Source: Cupriavidus taiwanensis (GTDB lineage Bacteria > Pseudomonadota > Gammaproteobacteria > Burkholderiales > Burkholderiaceae). From it: 64,000 bases of DNA. Below are positions 26,387 to 36,686 of the stretch, piece after piece. The position numbers and the translations under genes are program-made. The stretch covers positions 62,001-126,000 of the forward strand of contig NZ_LT977071.1 of NCBI RefSeq assembly GCF_900250075.1, in the 5' to 3' direction. Position 1 is the stretch's first letter, and every line of letters begins with the position of its first letter. Below the pieces are notes generated by a model, which saw only the letters and a list, made by a program, of their open reading frames with translations, had not been told where the DNA came from and did not search any database.

Positions 26387-26746
26387 GGTGCTGGGGATCT
26401 CTCGAATGCGGGCGAGTCGGATATGCGGCGGAATGCACCCGGCCACATCAAAACCGGCCGCATCAGTTTGCGGCAACCCTCGCGCCGCAGCCATTTGGAA
26501 TTCACTAAGGTCGCGTTCGTCCAGGCGAGGGTCCTTACGCTGGCGCCCACGGCAAGCGTTGCCGGGTGTGGCTGGTTCCACCTGCGCGAAGGACGCCTTC
26601 CGGATTGATAAAGCAACGAATCCCGGCCCGCCAATACAATCGGCCGGCACAGCAAGGGCTTGCGCCGTGACGCGCCGCACAACCCGGCAACACTGCCGGT
26701 ACGCGCGCCGGTCCGGCGCGGCCCGCGTACCACAGGGGACATTCAG
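26387..26746. other. Divergent promoter region between ligase and dehydrogenase pair
   Basis: 360 bp without a gene. An A/T-richer stretch at 26500-26530 and another at 26605-26640 are the likeliest promoter positions. No copy of the steroid-cluster 18-bp element was found here, which separates this module from that regulon. Confidence 0.5.
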
Positions 26747-27940
<1,194 letters not shown>

Positions 27941-27953
27941 AGGGATAGCTGAC

Positions 27954-29081
27954 ATGGACTTTACCTACAGCGAAGAGCAGCAGATGCTGGCGGACAGCCT
28001 GCGCCGCTTCATCGATACCGAATACACCTTCGAGGCCCGCCGCAAGAGCGCGCGCCAGGGCGAAAGCCTGGATCGCGGCGTGTGGAACAAGCTGGCCGAG
28101 ATGGGCGTGCTGGGCCTGACCGTGCCGGCGGACTTCGGCGGCTTCGGCGAAGGCCCGGCCAGCCAGCTGGTGGTGCAGCGCGAGCTGGGCCGCGGCCTGG
28201 TGCTGGAGCCGGTCACGCCCAGCGGCGTGATGGCCGCCGCCATCCTGTCCGCCCACGGCAGCGATGCGCAGAAGCAGGAATGGCTGCCCGCGATCGCGTC
28301 GGGCGAGCGCATCGTCACGCTGGCCTACCTGGAGCCGACCACGCGCTACCGCCCGGAATCGGCCCGCGCCAGCGCCGAGCGCAGCGGCGACGGCTATGTG
28401 ATCAGCGGCAGCAAGAGCGTGGTCTGGCACGGCGCCGCCGCCGACGCCTACCTGCTGACCGCGCGCGTCTCGGGCAGCAACGAGATTGCGCTGTTCCTGG
28501 TGCCGCGCGACAGCAAGGGCCTAGCGGTGACTGCCTACCCGACCATCGACGGCCAGCGCGCCGCCGACCTGTCGCTGCAGAACGTTGCCGTGCCGGCCAG
28601 CGCGCTGGTGGGCCAGCCCGCCGACGGCCTGGCGGCACTGGGTGTCGGCCTGGAGCACGGCATCGCCGCGCTGTGCGCAGAGGGCGCGGGCGCGATGGAA
28701 AAGCTGATCCAGATCACCGGCGAATACCTGGGCACGCGCCAGCAGTTCGGCAAGCCGCTGGCCAGCTTCCAGGCGCTGCAGCACCGCATGGCCGACATGC
28801 TGGTGCAGAAGGAGTTGGCGCTGTCGATGGCCTACGTCGCCGCGCAGGCGCTGGACGAGACCGATCCTGCCGCGCGCCGCCGCATGCTGTCGGCGGCCAA
28901 GGTGACGGTGGCCCGCGCCGGCCGCTTTGTCGGCCAGCAGGCGGTGCAGCTGCACGGCGGCATGGGCATGACCGACGAGCTGTCGGTGGGTGACTACTTC
29001 AAGCGCCTGACCATGCTGGACCAGCTGCTGGGCGACAGCGATTACCACCTGCAGCGTTTTGGGGAAGTGATGGAGGCTTGA
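27954..29081 (+). CDS. Acyl-CoA dehydrogenase, small-subunit type (PimD-like)
   Basis: 375 residues. 'MDFTYSEEQQMLADSLRRFIDTEY' opening, weak 'TLAYLEPTTRYRPESARA' FAD loop, 'TRQQFGKPLASFQALQHRMADMLVQKELALSMAY' and 'QLHGGMGMTDELSVGDYFKRLTMLDQLLGD'. The catalytic Glu of the large partner is absent. Probable alpha2-beta2 partner of the preceding gene. A strong terminator follows the stop. Confidence 0.9.
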   Translation: MDFTYSEEQQMLADSLRRFIDTEYTFEARRKSARQGESLDRGVWNKLAEMGVLGLTVPADFGGFGEGPASQLVVQRELGRGLVLEPVTPSGVMAAAILSAHGSDAQKQEWLPAIASGERIVTLAYLEPTTRYRPESARASAERSGDGYVISGSKSVVWHGAAADAYLLTARVSGSNEIALFLVPRDSKGLAVTAYPTIDGQRAADLSLQNVAVPASALVGQPADGLAALGVGLEHGIAALCAEGAGAMEKLIQITGEYLGTRQQFGKPLASFQALQHRMADMLVQKELALSMAYVAAQALDETDPAARRRMLSAAKVTVARAGRFVGQQAVQLHGGMGMTDELSVGDYFKRLTMLDQLLGDSDYHLQRFGEVMEA

Positions 29082-29112
29082 TTCAGGCCCTTGCGACCTG
29101 TCAGGACTACGG

Positions 29113-29138
29113 AGGCCGGGCACTTGCCCGGCCTTTTT
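29113..29138 (+). terminator. Intrinsic terminator after the PimD-like gene
   Basis: 10-bp stem AGGCCGGGCA / TGCCCGGCCT with a 2-base loop and a TTTTTGTT tail. It insulates the following DUF1329 gene from the dehydrogenase pair. Confidence 0.9.
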
Positions 29139-29169
29139 GTTGCCTGGCCTCAACCTAGGGGAAATCCAC

Positions 29170-29187
29170 TAGTCCGTTCCAACGATT
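29170..29187 (+). promoter_or_regulatory. Steroid-cluster 18-bp element before the DUF1329 gene
   Basis: TAGTCCGTTCCAACGATT, 13 of 18 positions as in the kshA copy. Exactly 20 bp further on is TACCCT (29208-29213), a possible -10. The gene starts at 29264. Confidence 0.65.
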
Positions 29188-29263
29188 CCCGGCCGCGGCG
29201 CGGTCACTACCCTGTGACCACAGGCACGGACGTCGCCGGCCATTCCCAAGGAGCGAGACTGCA

Positions 29264-30643
29264 ATGACATCCACTACACATCGACTGCTGCGCGGCGGCC
29301 TGCTGGTGACCAGCATGGCACTGGCCGCCGCATCGTGGGCGAAGGTCACCCCGGAAGACCTCAAGCAGCTTGACGGCAACCTCACGCCGATGGGCGCCGA
29401 GCGCGCCGCCAGCAAGGACGGCGATGTGCCGGCCTGGAGCGGCAAATGGCTGGGCACGCCGCCGCAGGTCAAATACCAACGTGGCGAGCGCTACCCGGAC
29501 CCGTACGGCGACGAGAAGCCGCTGTTCGTCATCACCGCGCAGAACATGGCGCAGTATGCCGAGCGGCTGACCGAAGGCCAGAAGGCGATGTTCAAGAAGT
29601 ACCCCGACACCTTCAAGATGCCGGTGTATCCCAGCCATCGCGATTTCCGCTACGAAGACGCGGCCTACAAGGACATCCGCACCTACGCCACCACCGTCAG
29701 CATGACCCCCGACGCCAACGGCCTGAAGGATGCTGGACCGCAGGTGCCCTACCCGATCCCGAAGACGGCGATGGAGCTGCTGTGGAACCAGCGCTTCTCG
29801 TCGGCCATCGGCGCCGAGAAGGCGCAGTATGACCAGGCCGTGGTCTATCCGAACGGCTCGATCGCCTGGGGCCGGGTCTCGTACAACATCTTCTCGCCGC
29901 GCAATCACGGCAAGTTCGACCCTGAAAACAAGCTCAACGACCGCTCCTTCTTCCGCACCGCCACCGACCTGCCGCTGCGCGACCGCGGCCAGGTGATCGT
30001 CGGCTATGCGGTGTGGGACCAGGAGGGCTCGGACACCAACCGCACCTGGATCTACAACCCGGGCACGCGGCGCGTGCGCCAGGCGCCGGAATTCGGCTTC
30101 GACCAGCCGCAAGGTCCCGGCGGCTTCCGCACCGTGGATGACGACCGCCTCTTCAACGGCTCCGGCGAGCGCTACAACTGGAAGATCGTCGGCAAGAAGG
30201 AAATCTACGTCCCGTACCACAACTACAAGCTGCTGAGCGCCTCCGTCAAGTACAAGGACCTGCTCACCAACGGGCACGCCAATCCCGACGTGATGCGCTA
30301 CGAGCTGCACCGTGTATGGATCCTGGAGGCCACGCTCAAGTCCGGCTTCCGCCACCAGTATGCCAAGCGCGTGCTGTTCCTTGACGAAGATACCTGGCAG
30401 GCCCTGGCCGCCGACAACTACGACGGCCGCGGCCAGCTGTGGCGCACCAATCTGCAGGCTTCGGTGTATGCCTACGATGCGCGCCGGTACTACCCGACCA
30501 CCACGTTCTACCATGACCTGATCTCGGGCGCGTACCTGGCCGACCGCCTGACCAACGAAGGGCCGATGCCGAAGCTGAACAACAGCCCGGAGTTCAGCGA
30601 GGCCTTCTTCTCGCCGGACGCGGCGCGCGGATCGGGGACCTGA
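29264..30643 (+). CDS. DUF1329 family periplasmic/outer-membrane-associated protein
   Basis: 459 residues, with a signal peptide (MTSTTHRLLRGGLLVTSMALAAASWA) and the DUF1329 body: 'VTPEDLKQLDGNLTPMGAERAASKDGDVPAWSG', 'SYNIFSPRNHGKFDPENKLNDRSFF', 'RRVRQAPEFGFDQPQGPGGFRTVDDDRLFNGSGERYNWKIVG'. The fold is LolA/LppX-like by family description, suggesting handling of hydrophobic molecules. In Pseudomonas and Comamonas steroid and terpenoid clusters DUF1329 genes usually accompany a DUF1302 gene and an RND/YCF48 pair. Here DUF1302 is missing, while RND and YCF48 lie 5-7 kb away. A copy of the cluster-wide 18-bp element stands upstream. Confidence 0.92.
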   Translation: MTSTTHRLLRGGLLVTSMALAAASWAKVTPEDLKQLDGNLTPMGAERAASKDGDVPAWSGKWLGTPPQVKYQRGERYPDPYGDEKPLFVITAQNMAQYAERLTEGQKAMFKKYPDTFKMPVYPSHRDFRYEDAAYKDIRTYATTVSMTPDANGLKDAGPQVPYPIPKTAMELLWNQRFSSAIGAEKAQYDQAVVYPNGSIAWGRVSYNIFSPRNHGKFDPENKLNDRSFFRTATDLPLRDRGQVIVGYAVWDQEGSDTNRTWIYNPGTRRVRQAPEFGFDQPQGPGGFRTVDDDRLFNGSGERYNWKIVGKKEIYVPYHNYKLLSASVKYKDLLTNGHANPDVMRYELHRVWILEATLKSGFRHQYAKRVLFLDEDTWQALAADNYDGRGQLWRTNLQASVYAYDARRYYPTTTFYHDLISGAYLADRLTNEGPMPKLNNSPEFSEAFFSPDAARGSGT

Positions 30644-30693
30644 TTGCGGCATTAGTGCCGGCCGGGCGCACGGATTGCGCCTGGCAACGCTGC

Positions 30694-30720
30694 AAAGGGC
30701 CTGCGGGCCCTTTATTGCTT
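30694..30720 (+). terminator. Intrinsic terminator of the DUF1329 gene
   Basis: Stem AAAGGGCC / GGCCCTTT (8 bp) with loop TGCG, followed by ATTGCTTTT. Confidence 0.85.
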
Positions 30721-30770
30721 TTCGGCGCAGCGACGGGGGCTAGATGAAGGGCTCGTGCGGGTAGCTGGCG

Positions 30771-30886
30771 AAGGCGGTGTTGGTGGTTCGGGCGGTGGTG
30801 ACTGACGGTGAGGCGGTGGGTGGTTCGACCCTGCAGACGCTAGCTGGATGTGCCTGGCGTCCAAGGTCGGATGGACGAAGCCGACC
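30771..30886 (-). repeat. Partial, inverted copy C of the long repeat
   Basis: The reverse complement aligns with 11129-11245: shared strings include 'TTCGTCCATCCG', 'CGCCAGGCAC', 'GCAGGGTCGAACCACC' and 'CGAACCACCAACACCGCCTT'. The REP part and the double hairpin are not present here. Confidence 0.85.
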
Positions 30887-30995
30887 AAGAAAATCGCCGG
30901 CCGCATTGTTCCGCGCCGGCCGGCGAAGTGCTACTGGCGTCCACCTGGAGCCATGCGGCGCGGCCCGCGCGCATCGTCCACGCGCGCGAACGGCC

Positions 30996-31787
30996 TCAGA
31001 ACCTCAGCGGCCGCTGCGCGGCATCCAGCCCGCCGTCGATGAACAGCACGCTGCCGTGCAGGTAAGCCGCCTGCGGGCCGCACAGGAAGGCGATCAGCTC
31101 AGCCACTTCCTCCGGCCGGGCGCGGCGGCCCAGCGGCGCCACGAAATCACGGATGGCATCGCCGTAGCGCGGATCCGCCAGGCCCGCCTGCAGCAGCGGC
31201 GTTTCCACCGCGCCCGGCGCCACCACATTGAGGCGCACCCCGGCCCGCCCCCACGCCAGCGCGCGTTGCCGCGCGGCGGCCGTCACCGCATGCTTGGAGC
31301 TGGCGTAGGCGATGTACCCGGCCTGGTCGCGCGTGGCTTGGGCCTGCGCGGCAGCGGCCAGCATGGCCAGCACGCCGGCCTCGTCATTGGCGAGGTAGGC
31401 GTCGCGCAGCGGGCTGCCGTCCCATGACTGCAGCGTCGCCGAGTTGGATGACACCACCACGGCGCACGGCTGCGTGCCCTCGCGCAGCGTATCGAACAAG
31501 CCATCCAGCAACGCCACCACGCCGAAGTAGTTGACCGATGCCACCAGCGTGGCCGGGTCGACATGCGGGCCCAGGCCGGCGCAGCAGACCAGCTGGTCGA
31601 TGCGGCCGCCCGACTGCGACAGCACGGCATCGATCGCCGCGGCGCGGCCTGCTTCGGTGGAAAGATCGGCCAGGATGTCGGCCTCGCGCAGGTCGACCCC
31701 GATCACGCGGCAGCCGTCGGCCAGCATGCGCCGGCGCACCGCCGCGCCCATGCCGGACGCGGCGCCGGTCACGATCACGGTTTTCAT
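30996..31787 (-). CDS. hsdA: 3-alpha-hydroxysteroid dehydrogenase/carbonyl reductase (HsdA type)
   Basis: 263 residues, SDR fold. Its resemblance to the Comamonas testosteroni 3-alpha-HSD/CR runs along the whole chain: 'GVDLREADILADLSTEAGR', 'CCAGLGPHVDPATLVASVNYFG', 'RALAWGRAGVRLNVVAPGA', 'ETPLLQAGLADPRYGDAI' and 'GGLDAAQRPLRF'. NAD motif VTGAASGMGAA at 6-16; catalytic Ser114, Tyr161, Lys165. It interconverts 3-alpha-hydroxy- and 3-ketosteroids in the cytoplasm. It starts 2 bp after the kshA stop, so the two are cotranscribed from the promoter with the 18-bp element at 32927. Similarity judged from memory of the Comamonas sequence. Confidence 0.93.
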   Translation of the reverse strand: MKTVIVTGAASGMGAAVRRRMLADGCRVIGVDLREADILADLSTEAGRAAAIDAVLSQSGGRIDQLVCCAGLGPHVDPATLVASVNYFGVVALLDGLFDTLREGTQPCAVVVSSNSATLQSWDGSPLRDAYLANDEAGVLAMLAAAAQAQATRDQAGYIAYASSKHAVTAAARQRALAWGRAGVRLNVVAPGAVETPLLQAGLADPRYGDAIRDFVAPLGRRARPEEVAELIAFLCGPQAAYLHGSVLFIDGGLDAAQRPLRF

Positions 31788-31789
31788 GG

Positions 31790-32866
31790 TCAGTCCTCGA
31801 ACACGTGGCGCAGCGCCGGCGGCTCGATATTGCCCGGGTTCATCTCGACCACGCGCCGTGCCACGCTGGACGGCCGCACCTGCTCGACGTCGGTATAGAA
31901 CTGCTGGTACCAGTCGCGCATCTGGTACATCGGCCCGTCGCCTTCGCACAGCAGCGGGTTGTCGATGCGGATCTTGTTGTCCCAGATCGCCACGTCCTCG
32001 TAGAACGCGGCGCGGGCCTGGTCGACATAGGCTTGCGCCATGGCACGGTTCTGTTCGTCGGACAGCCCGGGCACCTTCTTCACCAGCACGCCGTAGCGCA
32101 GCACGAAGCTGTTCAGGTCGATCGGCACATGGCAGTTGAGCAGCACCGAATGGATCTCCTGGTCGCCCATGCGGCCGCTCATGTCGGTGATGTGGTAGGC
32201 CGGCCCGAAGTACGTGGACAGCGCCGTCAGCTGCGCGTCGCCGGAGAGCCGGGCGCTGCGCCCGATCATCAGCTGGGTGGCCTTGTGGCCCTCGAACAGG
32301 TTGGCGAAGTAGTCCACCGGCGCACCGTGGACCACGCCGAAATGCGCCATGTCGGAGATGTTGTCGACCAGCTCGCGGCAGTTGGTGCGGATCACCATCT
32401 CGTCCATGGCCCAGTCGGACCACTCGTCCGAGAAGCAGGCGTCGATACGCGGGATGGCGACTTCCGGCGGTGCCGGCCGGCCCTCGGGATCGTGCCAGAC
32501 AAACAGCAGGCGGTTCTGCTCGCAGATCTCCCAGGCGCCGATGCGCGCCTTGGGCGGCACCCGCTTGCAATAGGGGATGGACTTGCAGGCGCCGTCGCCG
32601 CCCCATTGCCAGCCGTGGAACGGGCATACCAGGTTGTCGCCCTGCACGGTGCCGGTGCTGAGGTCGGCGCCCATGTGCGGACAGTGGCCGTCGATCACGC
32701 GGATGGCGCCGGTCGAGTCGGCAAATGCCGCCAGGCGCCTGCCGAAGATGTCCAGCGTGTGCGGCTTGCCGTCGCGGTAGCTGTCGGCCAGGCCCAGGCA
32801 ATGCCAGCCGCGCGCGTAGCGGGCCTCGGGCGGGCGCGATTCGATCTTGTAGCCTTGAACGCTCAT
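31790..32866 (-). CDS. kshA: 3-ketosteroid 9-alpha-hydroxylase, oxygenase component KshA
   Basis: 358 residues. Rieske [2Fe-2S] ligands Cys62, His64, Cys81, His84 ('HCPHMGADLSTG', 'CPFHGWQW'); mononuclear iron ligands Asp172, His175, His180 in 'NISDMAHFGVVHG'. The chain follows the actinobacterial KshA pattern closely: 'ARGWHCLGL', 'CKRVPPKARIGAWE', 'EGHKATQLM', 'FVLRYGVLVKKVPGLSDE', 'IDNPLLCEGDGPMYQMRDWYQQFYTDVE'. It hydroxylates C9 of a 3-ketosteroid, which with a 1,2-double bond opens ring B. Its reductase KshB lies at the far end of the cluster. AAGGAGAC precedes the ATG, and the 18-bp element lies 61 bp upstream of it. Confidence 0.95.
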   Translation of the reverse strand: MSVQGYKIESRPPEARYARGWHCLGLADSYRDGKPHTLDIFGRRLAAFADSTGAIRVIDGHCPHMGADLSTGTVQGDNLVCPFHGWQWGGDGACKSIPYCKRVPPKARIGAWEICEQNRLLFVWHDPEGRPAPPEVAIPRIDACFSDEWSDWAMDEMVIRTNCRELVDNISDMAHFGVVHGAPVDYFANLFEGHKATQLMIGRSARLSGDAQLTALSTYFGPAYHITDMSGRMGDQEIHSVLLNCHVPIDLNSFVLRYGVLVKKVPGLSDEQNRAMAQAYVDQARAAFYEDVAIWDNKIRIDNPLLCEGDGPMYQMRDWYQQFYTDVEQVRPSSVARRVVEMNPGNIEPPALRHVFED

Positions 32867-32926
32867 GGCGTCTGTCTCCTTGAAATCCCGTGGGACCTTC
32901 AAGATAGGGGCGTCCGGCCCGGCCCT

Positions 32927-32944
32927 CATCGTCCCATCGGACTA
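32927..32944 (-). promoter_or_regulatory. Steroid-cluster 18-bp element before kshA
   Basis: Minus strand: TAGTCCGATGGGACGATG, a dyad GTCC-N4-GGAC with flanks. Twenty bases downstream is TATCTT (32906-32901), a fair -10. The element overlaps the stop codon of the upstream flavin oxidoreductase gene. Confidence 0.75.
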
Positions 32945-34183
32945 CTGCAGCGCAACCATGCGGGTCAGCGCCGGGTCGTTGCCGGGGCCATGCACGCAGC
33001 TGACGCCGGCGGGATCGTAGATGCGCGCGACGCAGCCATTGCAGCTGTCGCAGGCCGAATGCCGCAGCGTGCCGGCGCGCCAGCCGGCGACCAGCGCGGG
33101 GTCGTGGATCAGCGCGCGCGCCAGGGCGACGGCGTCGAAGCCTTCCCCCATCAGCTGCGCCACGTTGTCGAGCGACTTGACCCCGCCGATATAGGCCAGC
33201 GGCATCCGCACCGCCTGCCGCACCACGCGCGAGGCTTCGAGGAAATACAGTTCGCGGAAGGCCAGGTCGCGCGGCGTGCGCCTTTCCAGCATGGTGATGC
33301 CCAGGCGCGCCAGCGCCGTCGGCGCCGCGGCCTTCATCTGCGCGGTCGGCATCGGGCTGCCGAACAGCGCCCACGGGCTTTCCACGTTGCGCCCGCCGCT
33401 GAGCGTCAGCAGGTCCGCGCCCTCGGCTTCCAGCAGGCGCGCGGTCAGGGCCGAGTCGTCGGGCCGGTTGCCGCCCGGCACGCCGTCGCTGACGCTGAGC
33501 TTGCAGCACACCGCAAGGTTGGCGCCGACAGCATCCTTCACCCGGCGCAGCACCGCGGCCGGAAAGCGGGTCCGTTTTTCCACGCTGCCGCCGAAGGCAT
33601 CGCGCCGCCGGTTGCTCAGCGGCGACAGGAACTGGTTGAGCAGGTAGCCGTGCCCCATGTGGATTTCGACCGCGTCGAAGCCGGCTTCGCGCGCCAGCCG
33701 CGCCGCCGCGGCAAACTGGCCGGCCACGCGCTCCATGTCCGGTGCGCGCATGGCGCGCTGGAAATACACGCCATGCATCATGCCGAAGGCATTGAGGCCC
33801 GACGAGGCACTGCCCGGCGCGCGGCTGCCGCCATGGCGCATGGTGGTGAACGAGCCCGCGTGCGTGATCTGCAGGCAGGCCGCCGCGCCTTCGCGATGGA
33901 CCGCGTCGGTCAGCACGCGCAGGTGCGGCACCTGCTCCGCGCGCATGCTGAGCTGGTGCGCGAAGGTCAGCCCGTCGTCGGCGACCGCCGCGTAGGCCAC
34001 CGTGGTCATGCCTACGCCGCCCGCGGCCAGGGCGCGATGGTGCTCGACCAGCGCCCGGGTCGGCAGGCCATGCGGCGTCATGCCTTCATTCGCGCCGGCC
34101 TTGATAAAGCGGTTGCGCAGCGTCAGCGGGCCGATGCGAAGCGCCGTGAAAGCCGGCGCGGCGGAGGTATGGATCTCGGGCAT
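32942..34183 (-). CDS. NADH:flavin oxidoreductase, Old Yellow Enzyme barrel with 4Fe-4S site
   Basis: 413 residues. TIM-barrel features: 'FTALRIGPLTLRNRFIKAGANEG', 'LQITHAGSFTTM', 'AVEIHMGHGYLLNQFLSPLSNRRRDAFGGS'. C-terminal cysteines 'CDSCNGCVARIYDPAGVSC' resemble the 4Fe-4S ligands of the 2,4-dienoyl-CoA reductase/BaiCD-BaiH group. The C-terminal FAD/NAD domain of full-length members (about 660 residues) is missing, so it would need a partner or accept hydride directly. Position: 21 bp after the RND gene and directly before kshA. A role in reducing or isomerising a steroid enone is an inference. Confidence 0.88.
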   Translation of the reverse strand: MPEIHTSAAPAFTALRIGPLTLRNRFIKAGANEGMTPHGLPTRALVEHHRALAAGGVGMTTVAYAAVADDGLTFAHQLSMRAEQVPHLRVLTDAVHREGAAACLQITHAGSFTTMRHGGSRAPGSASSGLNAFGMMHGVYFQRAMRAPDMERVAGQFAAAARLAREAGFDAVEIHMGHGYLLNQFLSPLSNRRRDAFGGSVEKRTRFPAAVLRRVKDAVGANLAVCCKLSVSDGVPGGNRPDDSALTARLLEAEGADLLTLSGGRNVESPWALFGSPMPTAQMKAAAPTALARLGITMLERRTPRDLAFRELYFLEASRVVRQAVRMPLAYIGGVKSLDNVAQLMGEGFDAVALARALIHDPALVAGWRAGTLRHSACDSCNGCVARIYDPAGVSCVHGPGNDPALTRMVALQ

Positions 34184-34204
34184 GCAGTCTCTCCGTTGCG
34201 ATGC

Positions 34205-36658
34205 TCAGGCCGCGTCGGACTTCAGACCATGCGTCACCGGCCCCGACTCGGCGCCACCGGCAGCCGCGGCCGGCCTGGCGGCCGCGCCGCGGGCGCGGGC
34301 GCGCTCTTCCTGCTCCACGCCCAGCCAGGCCGCCAGCGCCGGCAGCAGCGACACCGCGCCGAACAGGTTTACCAGGAACATGAACGCCAGCAGGATGCCC
34401 ATGTCGGCCTGGAACTTGAGCGCGGCGAAGGCCCACGTGCCCACGCCGATGCACATCGTCAGCGCCGTGAACAGCGCCGCCGAGCCGCGCTGGCGCATGG
34501 CCTCGGCAAAGGCCTGTGGCAGCGCCTGCCCTTCCTCGCGGATCTGGTGCTGGATGCGCTCGTACAGGTAGATGCCGTAGTCCACGCCGACACCCACGCC
34601 CAGCGTGATCACCGGCAGCGTCGACACCTTCAGCCCGATGCCCAGCCGCGCCATCAGCGCATTGCACAGCACCGACACCAGCGTCAGCGGCACGATGATG
34701 CACAGCACCGCGCGCCACGAGCGGAAGGTCAGCAGGCACAGCAGCGTGATCGCGCCGAAGATCGCCAGCAGCATCGCCACCTCGGCCTCTTCCACCGCCT
34801 CGTTGGTCGCCGCCATCACGCCGATATTGCCGCCCGCCAGGCGGAAGGCCACGTTCGGGGTCTTGTCGCTGGCCTCGAAGCGGCGGATCTCGCGGATGAT
34901 ATGGGCGATGGTCGCGCCTTCGTGGTTGGCGGTGTAGATCAGCACCTGGATCGCCTGGCAGTTCGGCGTATTCATGCCGTTGTCCGGGTCGAAGGCCTTG
35001 GCGCCCTGGCTCAGGCCGGCGCTGTTGCGCGGCAGCGCCTCCCAGCGCGGATTGCCCTCGTTGTAGGCGCCGATCACCACCTTGGCCAGCGACGATACGC
35101 TGACGACCGACTGCACCCCGGACACGCCGCGCATATGCATCTCGAAGCGCTCCACCGCGCTCATCACCGGGTAGTGCAGGCAACCGTCGTCGAAGCCGGT
35201 GGGCTCGACCACCACGGTGAGCGCATCCGAGCCGATGTTGTACTGGCTGACGATGCTGGCGCTGTCGCGGTTGTAGCGCGAATCCGCGCGCAGCTCGGGC
35301 GCGCCGGTGCCGACATCGCCGATCTTCAGGTCGCGCGACTCGATCGCGCCGTAGGCCAGCAGCGCCAGCGCCGCGACGAACACGCCCAATGCTGGCGCCG
35401 GCCGCGCCAGCGCGCCGAACTTGTGCCACAGGCTGCCCAGTCCCTTTGCGTGCGCTGCGCGCGTGGCCCGCGCCAGCGCCGACGGCTCCAGCCGCGTGTA
35501 CGACAGCAGGATCGGCAGGAACACCTTGTTGGTCACGATCATCAGCAGCACGCCCAGGCAGGCGGTGATGCCAAGCTCGCGCACGATATCGATCTCGATG
35601 CGCATGATCACCATGAAGCCCAGCGCATTGGTCAGCAGCGCCACGGTGCCCGGGATGAAGAGCTTGCGGAAGGCCGCACTGGCGCTGTCGAGCGGACCAT
35701 GTCCCTGGGCCACCTCCTGCTTCCACGCATTGGTCATCTGCACCGCGTGCGAGACCCCGATCGAGAAGATCAGGAACGGCACCAGGATCGACATCGGGTC
35801 GATGCCGTAGCCCAGCAGCGGCAGCAGCCCCAGCAGCCAGCCCACCGGCAGCAGCGCCACCACCAGCGCCAGCGCGGTGATGCGCAGCGAACGCGTGTAC
35901 AGCCACAGCAGCAGCGCCGTGACGGCGAAGGCCAGCGCGAAGAAGCCCATCACGCCGGCGATGCCGGCCTCGACATCGCCCACCAGCTTGGCGAAGCCGA
36001 CGATATTGACTTCGACATCGGTGCCGCCGAACTGCGCACGGATTTTCTCGAGCTGGCGCGCCACCGAGCCGTAGTCGATGGTCTTGCCGGTGGCCGGGTC
36101 GGTCTCGCGCAGTTCCGCGCGGATCAGCGCGGACTTCAGGTCATTGCTGACCAGCCGGCCGATCTGGCCGGAGCGGGCCACGTTGCGGCGCACCTTGTCG
36201 AGCTCGTCCGGCGCGCCGGAAAAGCGGCCCGGCACCACCACGTCGCCGCGAAAGCCGGCTTCGGTGACCTCGGTGTAGCGCACGTTGGGCGTGAACAGCG
36301 AGAACACGCGCGAGCGGTCCACGCCGGGGATGAAGAAGACTTCATCGGTGGCGTGGCGCAGCTTGTCCATGAAGGCGGCGTTGTAGATGTCGCCGTCGCC
36401 CTTCCAGCGCAGGCTTACCAGCACGGTATTGGCACCGGAGAAGGTGCTGGCGTACCTGGTGAACACCTGCATGTACGGGTGCTGCAGCGGGATCATCTTG
36501 TTGAAGCCTGGATCGAGCCGCAGGCGCGTGGCGGAGAAGCCCAGCGCCATGGTCACGGCCAGGCACAGCAACAGCAGCAGGCGGCGCCGGCGCATCAGCA
36601 CGCCGGCGCAGGCATCGACGAAACGGCCCAGGCGGCCGGTGGATTGGGGGCGGGTCAT
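34205..36658 (-). CDS. RND/MMPL-type exporter (COG1033 family)
   Basis: 817 residues with two repeats, each a membrane helix, a large periplasmic loop and a five-helix bundle ('GVMGFFALAFAVTALLLWLY', 'VPFLIFSIGVSHAVQMTNAW', 'TLPVITLGVGVGVDYGIYLYERI', 'FTALTMCIGVGTWAFAALKFQ'). The GxxxD-type motif 'VGVGVDYGIY' is kept. Such RND proteins commonly accompany YCF48, DUF1302 and DUF1329 genes in proteobacterial steroid clusters and are thought to move hydrophobic substrates across the envelope. YCF48 is directly upstream (28 bp). Confidence 0.93.
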   Translation of the reverse strand: MTRPQSTGRLGRFVDACAGVLMRRRRLLLLLCLAVTMALGFSATRLRLDPGFNKMIPLQHPYMQVFTRYASTFSGANTVLVSLRWKGDGDIYNAAFMDKLRHATDEVFFIPGVDRSRVFSLFTPNVRYTEVTEAGFRGDVVVPGRFSGAPDELDKVRRNVARSGQIGRLVSNDLKSALIRAELRETDPATGKTIDYGSVARQLEKIRAQFGGTDVEVNIVGFAKLVGDVEAGIAGVMGFFALAFAVTALLLWLYTRSLRITALALVVALLPVGWLLGLLPLLGYGIDPMSILVPFLIFSIGVSHAVQMTNAWKQEVAQGHGPLDSASAAFRKLFIPGTVALLTNALGFMVIMRIEIDIVRELGITACLGVLLMIVTNKVFLPILLSYTRLEPSALARATRAAHAKGLGSLWHKFGALARPAPALGVFVAALALLAYGAIESRDLKIGDVGTGAPELRADSRYNRDSASIVSQYNIGSDALTVVVEPTGFDDGCLHYPVMSAVERFEMHMRGVSGVQSVVSVSSLAKVVIGAYNEGNPRWEALPRNSAGLSQGAKAFDPDNGMNTPNCQAIQVLIYTANHEGATIAHIIREIRRFEASDKTPNVAFRLAGGNIGVMAATNEAVEEAEVAMLLAIFGAITLLCLLTFRSWRAVLCIIVPLTLVSVLCNALMARLGIGLKVSTLPVITLGVGVGVDYGIYLYERIQHQIREEGQALPQAFAEAMRQRGSAALFTALTMCIGVGTWAFAALKFQADMGILLAFMFLVNLFGAVSLLPALAAWLGVEQEERARARGAAARPAAAAGGAESGPVTHGLKSDAA

Positions 36659-36686
36659 GATGGTTCTCGCGTCCGGTCGTTCGGGT

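Larger units (their letters stand above)
30644..30995. other. Intergenic region with terminator and inverted repeat copy C
   Basis: 352 bp between the convergent DUF1329 and 3-alpha-HSD genes. It holds the DUF1329 terminator (30694-30720) and the inverted partial repeat (30771-30886). No gene. Confidence 0.75.
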
